Source: Gammaproteobacteria bacterium (GTDB lineage Bacteria > Pseudomonadota > Gammaproteobacteria > Steroidobacterales > Steroidobacteraceae). Taken from it: a DNA stretch of 58,014 nucleotides. Below, one piece after another: positions 55,091 through 58,014 of this stretch; positions within the stretch are counted from its first letter, which is position 1, and each line of letters begins with the position of its first letter. Position numbers and translations under genes: made by a program. The notes beneath the pieces are model-generated. The model saw only the letters and a program-made list of their open reading frames with translations. It made no database searches and had not been told where the DNA came from. The DNA is taken from positions 1-58,014 of the forward strand of contig JAGWPU010000115.1 of assembly GCA_028870355.1 (NCBI GenBank). Reading direction: 5' to 3'.

Positions 55091-57352
55091 TCAGGGCGCC
55101 GGGCCGACCGGCATCGGGCCAACCGCGGAGTATCCGCCAATCGCGCGACGCAGGAAAGTGTCGGCGGCATTTCGGACCGAACTCAAGCCGAGGAGTTCCA
55201 ATTGCATCGCGATCGAGGTCGTCAGCTTGCCGGTCCGGTTGACCACGTAGCGGCGCTGCACGATCTGCAGCGCCCAGCAGCAACTGCGGTACTCGAAGCC
55301 CGCGACCTGCTCGATCGTCTGATGGTCCATCACCGAATAGACCAGGCGCGCGACCGCGTTCCAGCGGTGCGTGATCGGCCATGCGAACGAGCCGTCCCAC
55401 TGGTCGAGAACGTCGTGCTGGAAACGGTAGCCGAGATTCACCATCCGCGAGTCGTCGGGTCGATATTGAACGGAGACCTCCGATTTCTCGGTGGTCGCCG
55501 AGTACGGATCCCATTGGTAGTCGAGCTTCAGGTTCACGTTCCGGTAGGCGGTGAGCTCGACGTCGCCGACGAGGTTCGAGGCGCTGTTCGGCGTCGGCGG
55601 GACCCCCGGCAGGGTCACGCGCGGCGCGGTGAAATAGCGCGTCTGGCCGAGCGTCGCGGACAGGTACTGGCGGCCGGTCGTCGAGTCGAACCAGCGCGTG
55701 GTCATGCCCAGACTGAGCTGGTTCGCGTCGCCGAAGCGGTCGCCGCCGACGAACCGGTTCGTCTGATAGAGCTCCGTCAGGTTCAGATCCGGCAGCGCGG
55801 TGTCGAAGACCGGCAAGCCGTCCTGATTCCGGTAGGGCACGTAGCTGTAGACCATCCGTGGCTCGAGGGTCTGTTCGGGGCGACCGCTCGCCGGGTCGTC
55901 GCGCTCGAAGATCAGGCCGGTGTCGAGGCGCGCGAACGGCAGCGACAGCGAGGGGCTGGACGGGTCCCCCTGCGCGGCGTGCTTCAGGTCGTACTGCGTC
56001 AGGTGCCACCCGACCGCCGGCACGAAGAAATAGCCCGCCGTGCGCCGCTCCCAGCGCAGCTCCGGCGAGAGGTTCAGCCGCATCCCGGTGGTGCCGACGT
56101 TGCGCAGGAAGTCGACCGCCTCGCTGTGCAAGGCGAGTTCCCAGCCGGTGTCCGCGATCGGCCAGAGCGCGCGGGCGGTGACGTCCGGGACGCGTGAGTA
56201 GGGGCGCAGCGACGGATCCAGGGAGATGTCGATCGTCTGGAAATTCTGGAACTCGGCGTCGACGCGCCACACCGAGTCGCGATACTGATAGCTCGCGCGA
56301 CGCTCGAGGAAGGTCACGCTGGTCGCGGCCGACCCGACCGCGAAGTCCTGGAAGTAGTTGCTGTCGCTCACGCCCGCGACGTCGAAACGGACGCGCTGGT
56401 GCGCGCCGAGGTCGGTGAGGTCGTCGAAGTGCAGGTAGTCGCGCGCGCCGTGCGTCTGCTGGTCGACGGGCAGGTAGGTCGCGTCGAGCTCTCCGTGCGA
56501 GGATTCGGTGAGGAAACGGTACTGTCCGGCGACGTCGAAGCCCCGCGCGGTCATGAACCCCGGCGTCAGCGTCAGATCGTAATTCGGCGCCAGATTGAAG
56601 TAGTACGGGATCGCGATCGAGTAGCCGTTGTTGCCCGTGTGGCCGAAGCTCGGGTAGAGCAGGCCGCTCTGGCGTTCCGGACCGAGTGGGAACGACAGGA
56701 ACGGCGTGTAGAACAGCGGAACGTGCTTGAACACGAGGTAGGCGTTGCGCGCCGTGCCTTGCTGCCGGGCGCTGTTCAGGTCGATGCTCGAGGCATGCAG
56801 CATCCAGTCCTCGGCTCCGGCGGGGCACGTGGTGTAGCGCACGCGGTCGAGGCGGATCCGTCCACCCGGCGTCAGGGCGATCGACTTCGCGAACCCCCGT
56901 CCGGGTCTCCCGTACAGCTGGAACGCCGCGTTCGAGAAATCCGCTCGGCCCGTTTGATCGTAGCTGCCGGTGTCGCTGTCGATCTGCAGCTTCGGATCGG
57001 TGAATCGGACCGCGCCCTCGACCGCGATGTGGCCGGTGTGCTGGTCGTAGGTGAGCGCGTCCGCGGCGATTCGCCGGCCGTTCTGGCTCACGACGACCTT
57101 GCCCGAGACGCGCGCGTCCCCGTCCGCCCCGAGGATCGCCGAATCGCTCTCGATCCGGATCCGGTGATCCGGCAGCGAGGCGATCGCCGGCGCGGCCGGC
57201 GGGACCGGACACTCGTCCGCGGCGCGCGCGGCGGCGGTGGCTCCCAGTACGGCGAGCACGGCGATGGCGCGGGCGGCGAGCGAATTTGGCAACTGGATCG
57301 ACCGGGGTTGTGACGAAGATCGCGGCGCTTCCGGGACGCGCCCGCGCCGCAT
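55091..57352 (-). CDS. lptD: LPS-assembly outer-membrane protein LptD
   Basis: This protein is 753 residues from ATG 57352. A hydrophobic signal (AVLAVLGATAAARA) is followed by DECP, an OstA-like jellyroll (ALTYDQHTGHIAVEGAVRF) and a long beta-barrel. The cysteine pattern C...C...CC (DECPVP, TTCPAG, RSCCWALQ) is that of the disulfide-switched LptD. The true start is uncertain: the ATG overlaps a perfect TATAAT on its own strand, so either TATACC seven bases upstream is the -10 and the mRNA is leaderless, or translation begins at TTG 57292 with a shorter signal peptide. Confidence 0.94.
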   Translation of the reverse strand: MRRGRVPEAPRSSSQPRSIQLPNSLAARAIAVLAVLGATAAARAADECPVPPAAPAIASLPDHRIRIESDSAILGADGDARVSGKVVVSQNGRRIAADALTYDQHTGHIAVEGAVRFTDPKLQIDSDTGSYDQTGRADFSNAAFQLYGRPGRGFAKSIALTPGGRIRLDRVRYTTCPAGAEDWMLHASSIDLNSARQQGTARNAYLVFKHVPLFYTPFLSFPLGPERQSGLLYPSFGHTGNNGYSIAIPYYFNLAPNYDLTLTPGFMTARGFDVAGQYRFLTESSHGELDATYLPVDQQTHGARDYLHFDDLTDLGAHQRVRFDVAGVSDSNYFQDFAVGSAATSVTFLERRASYQYRDSVWRVDAEFQNFQTIDISLDPSLRPYSRVPDVTARALWPIADTGWELALHSEAVDFLRNVGTTGMRLNLSPELRWERRTAGYFFVPAVGWHLTQYDLKHAAQGDPSSPSLSLPFARLDTGLIFERDDPASGRPEQTLEPRMVYSYVPYRNQDGLPVFDTALPDLNLTELYQTNRFVGGDRFGDANQLSLGMTTRWFDSTTGRQYLSATLGQTRYFTAPRVTLPGVPPTPNSASNLVGDVELTAYRNVNLKLDYQWDPYSATTEKSEVSVQYRPDDSRMVNLGYRFQHDVLDQWDGSFAWPITHRWNAVARLVYSVMDHQTIEQVAGFEYRSCCWALQIVQRRYVVNRTGKLTTSIAMQLELLGLSSVRNAADTFLRRAIGGYSAVGPMPVGPAP

Positions 57353-57367
57353 TATAGTCGGTATAAT
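57351..57367. promoter_or_regulatory. symmetric divergent -10 pair for lptD and amgK
   Basis: ATTATA-GTCGG-TATAAT places a TATAAT on each strand in one inverted repeat. The plus-strand hexamer (57362-57367) would give amgK a leader of about 36 bases. The minus-strand elements serve lptD. Confidence 0.55.
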
Positions 57368-57409
57368 CCGATCCCCGCATTCGCGCACCCTTCCGAACGA
57401 TTCGCCCGG

Positions 57410-58014
57410 ATGAACGAGCGTACTGCCCAGGACCCGCGGTTGGCCGAGATCGAACGATGGATCGAACGGGATCTGGGGTTCGGATCGGCCGTGCTCGCCC
57501 CGGCGTCGTCGGACGCGAGCTTCCGGCGCTATTTCCGGTTCCGGCACGTCGACGAGAGCTTCATCGTGATGGATGCGCCGCCCGCGAAGGAGGACGTCCG
57601 GCCCTTCCTGCGGGTCGCCGCGCTGCTCGCCGACTGGGGGTTGAACGTCCCCCGGGTGCTCGCCTGCGACGTCGACCAGGGGTGGGTGCTGCTCACCGAT
57701 CTCGGTTCGCGCCAGTACCTGCCGGAGCTCGTCGACCCGGGGCGGGCATCGGCGCTGTACGCGGACGCACTCGAGGCGCTGCTGAGGATGCAGGTCGCGG
57801 GCCGCGCGGCCGCGGCCGAGCATTTGCCCGGCTACGATCGCGACGCGCTGCTGCGGGAGATGGGCCTGTTCCCGCAGTGGTTCCTCGGCACGCATCTCGG
57901 CCTCGAGGTCGATGCACCGATGCGCGCGATGATCGACCGGCTGTTCGATGCGCTCGTCGACAGTGCGCTCGAGCAGCCGACGACGTTCGTCCATCGCGAT
58001 TACCACTCGCGCAA
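57410..58014 (+). CDS. amgK: AmgK-type cell-wall sugar kinase (5' part; end outside window)
   Basis: The first 201 codons of an aminoglycoside-phosphotransferase-like kinase are visible. Recognisable are RRYFRF, DAPPAKEDVRPFLRVAALLADWGLNVPRVLA, GWVLLTDLGSRQYL and the catalytic-loop start FVHRDYHSR at the window edge. AmgK phosphorylates N-acetylmuramate and N-acetylglucosamine at C1 in the peptidoglycan recycling route of Pseudomonas; its usual partner murU would lie just downstream. Divergence from lptD is the standard arrangement. Confidence 0.92.
   Translation, partial: MNERTAQDPRLAEIERWIERDLGFGSAVLAPASSDASFRRYFRFRHVDESFIVMDAPPAKEDVRPFLRVAALLADWGLNVPRVLACDVDQGWVLLTDLGSRQYLPELVDPGRASALYADALEALLRMQVAGRAAAAEHLPGYDRDALLREMGLFPQWFLGTHLGLEVDAPMRAMIDRLFDALVDSALEQPTTFVHRDYHSR

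Noticed and set aside
1-58014. CRISPR arrays, insertion sequences, prophage or integrase genes, toxin-antitoxin pairs
   Set aside because: No repeat-spacer pattern, terminal inverted repeats, transposase, integrase or phage gene was found; all tRNA flanks look normal.

Overview
This is a 58 kb piece of a very GC-rich bacterial chromosome. Almost every gene is a conserved housekeeping gene. The content points to a gammaproteobacterium. It has ssrS(6S)-fau next to zapA and a ZapB-like gene, ygfB-pepP-ubiH-visC, lptD-surA-pdxA-rsmA-apaG-apaH with divergent amgK, yhdP-nit-tldD, yjgA-pmbA, and a Vfr/Clp-type CRP. A kynurenine-to-quinolinate NAD pathway and a Coq7-type ubiquinone hydroxylase suggest the Xanthomonadales/Nevskiales side of the class, but I cannot fix the genus. 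I see no insertion sequence, prophage, CRISPR array or integrase.

Layout. 1-5.3 kb: end of yhdP, nitrilase, tldD. 5.3-13.3 kb: MFS exporter, a variant Nramp transporter, a secreted S10 peptidase, a tiny membrane protein, an AAA-FHA protein, purKE, yjgA. 13.4-19.4 kb: pmbA, yihY, purC, djlA, rpe, crp. 19.5-25.4 kb: coq7, rplM-rpsI, tRNA-Gln, kup, rpiA, a 21-residue lysine-rich micropeptide gene, an EVE protein, fau and 6S RNA. 25.4-32 kb: zapBA, ygfB-pepP-ubiH-visC, phhB-ispG. 32-41 kb: yciH, a tandem-domain HtrA-like protein resembling Nma111/DEG7, Sua5, a fold-III decarboxylase, a HIT protein, an M28 peptidase and a YyaL-type thioredoxin protein. 41.4-46.4 kb: rlmI, lgt, thyA, a SET methyltransferase, a LysR regulator, folA. 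46.3-50.2 kb: kmo-kynU-haoA and a secreted cysteine protein. 50.2-58 kb: apaH-apaG-uspA-rsmA-pdxA-surA-lptD and the start of amgK.

Organisation. The genome is tightly packed. Co-directional genes are often joined by ATGA/GTGA start-stop overlaps, and six of nine convergent pairs overlap at their 3' ends. Many first genes of transcription units have a TANNNT-like -10 hexamer only 5-9 bases before the start codon and no Shine-Dalgarno sequence, so leaderless mRNAs may be common here. Together the genes cover outer-membrane biogenesis (yhdP, lptD, surA, lgt), ubiquinone hydroxylation (ubiH, visC, coq7), purine, folate and thymidylate synthesis, NAD synthesis from kynurenine, ribosome function (rplM, rpsI, rsmA, rlmI, yjgA, sua5, yciH) and proteolysis.

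The most interesting items are the lysine/alanine micropeptide gene with its own promoter and terminator, the Nma111/DEG7-like protease, the Nramp protein lacking the DPGN and MPH motifs, the FHA-fused ExeA-type ATPase, the CRP with an acidic tail, the SET methyltransferase in the thyA-folA unit, and the leaderless-type start pattern.
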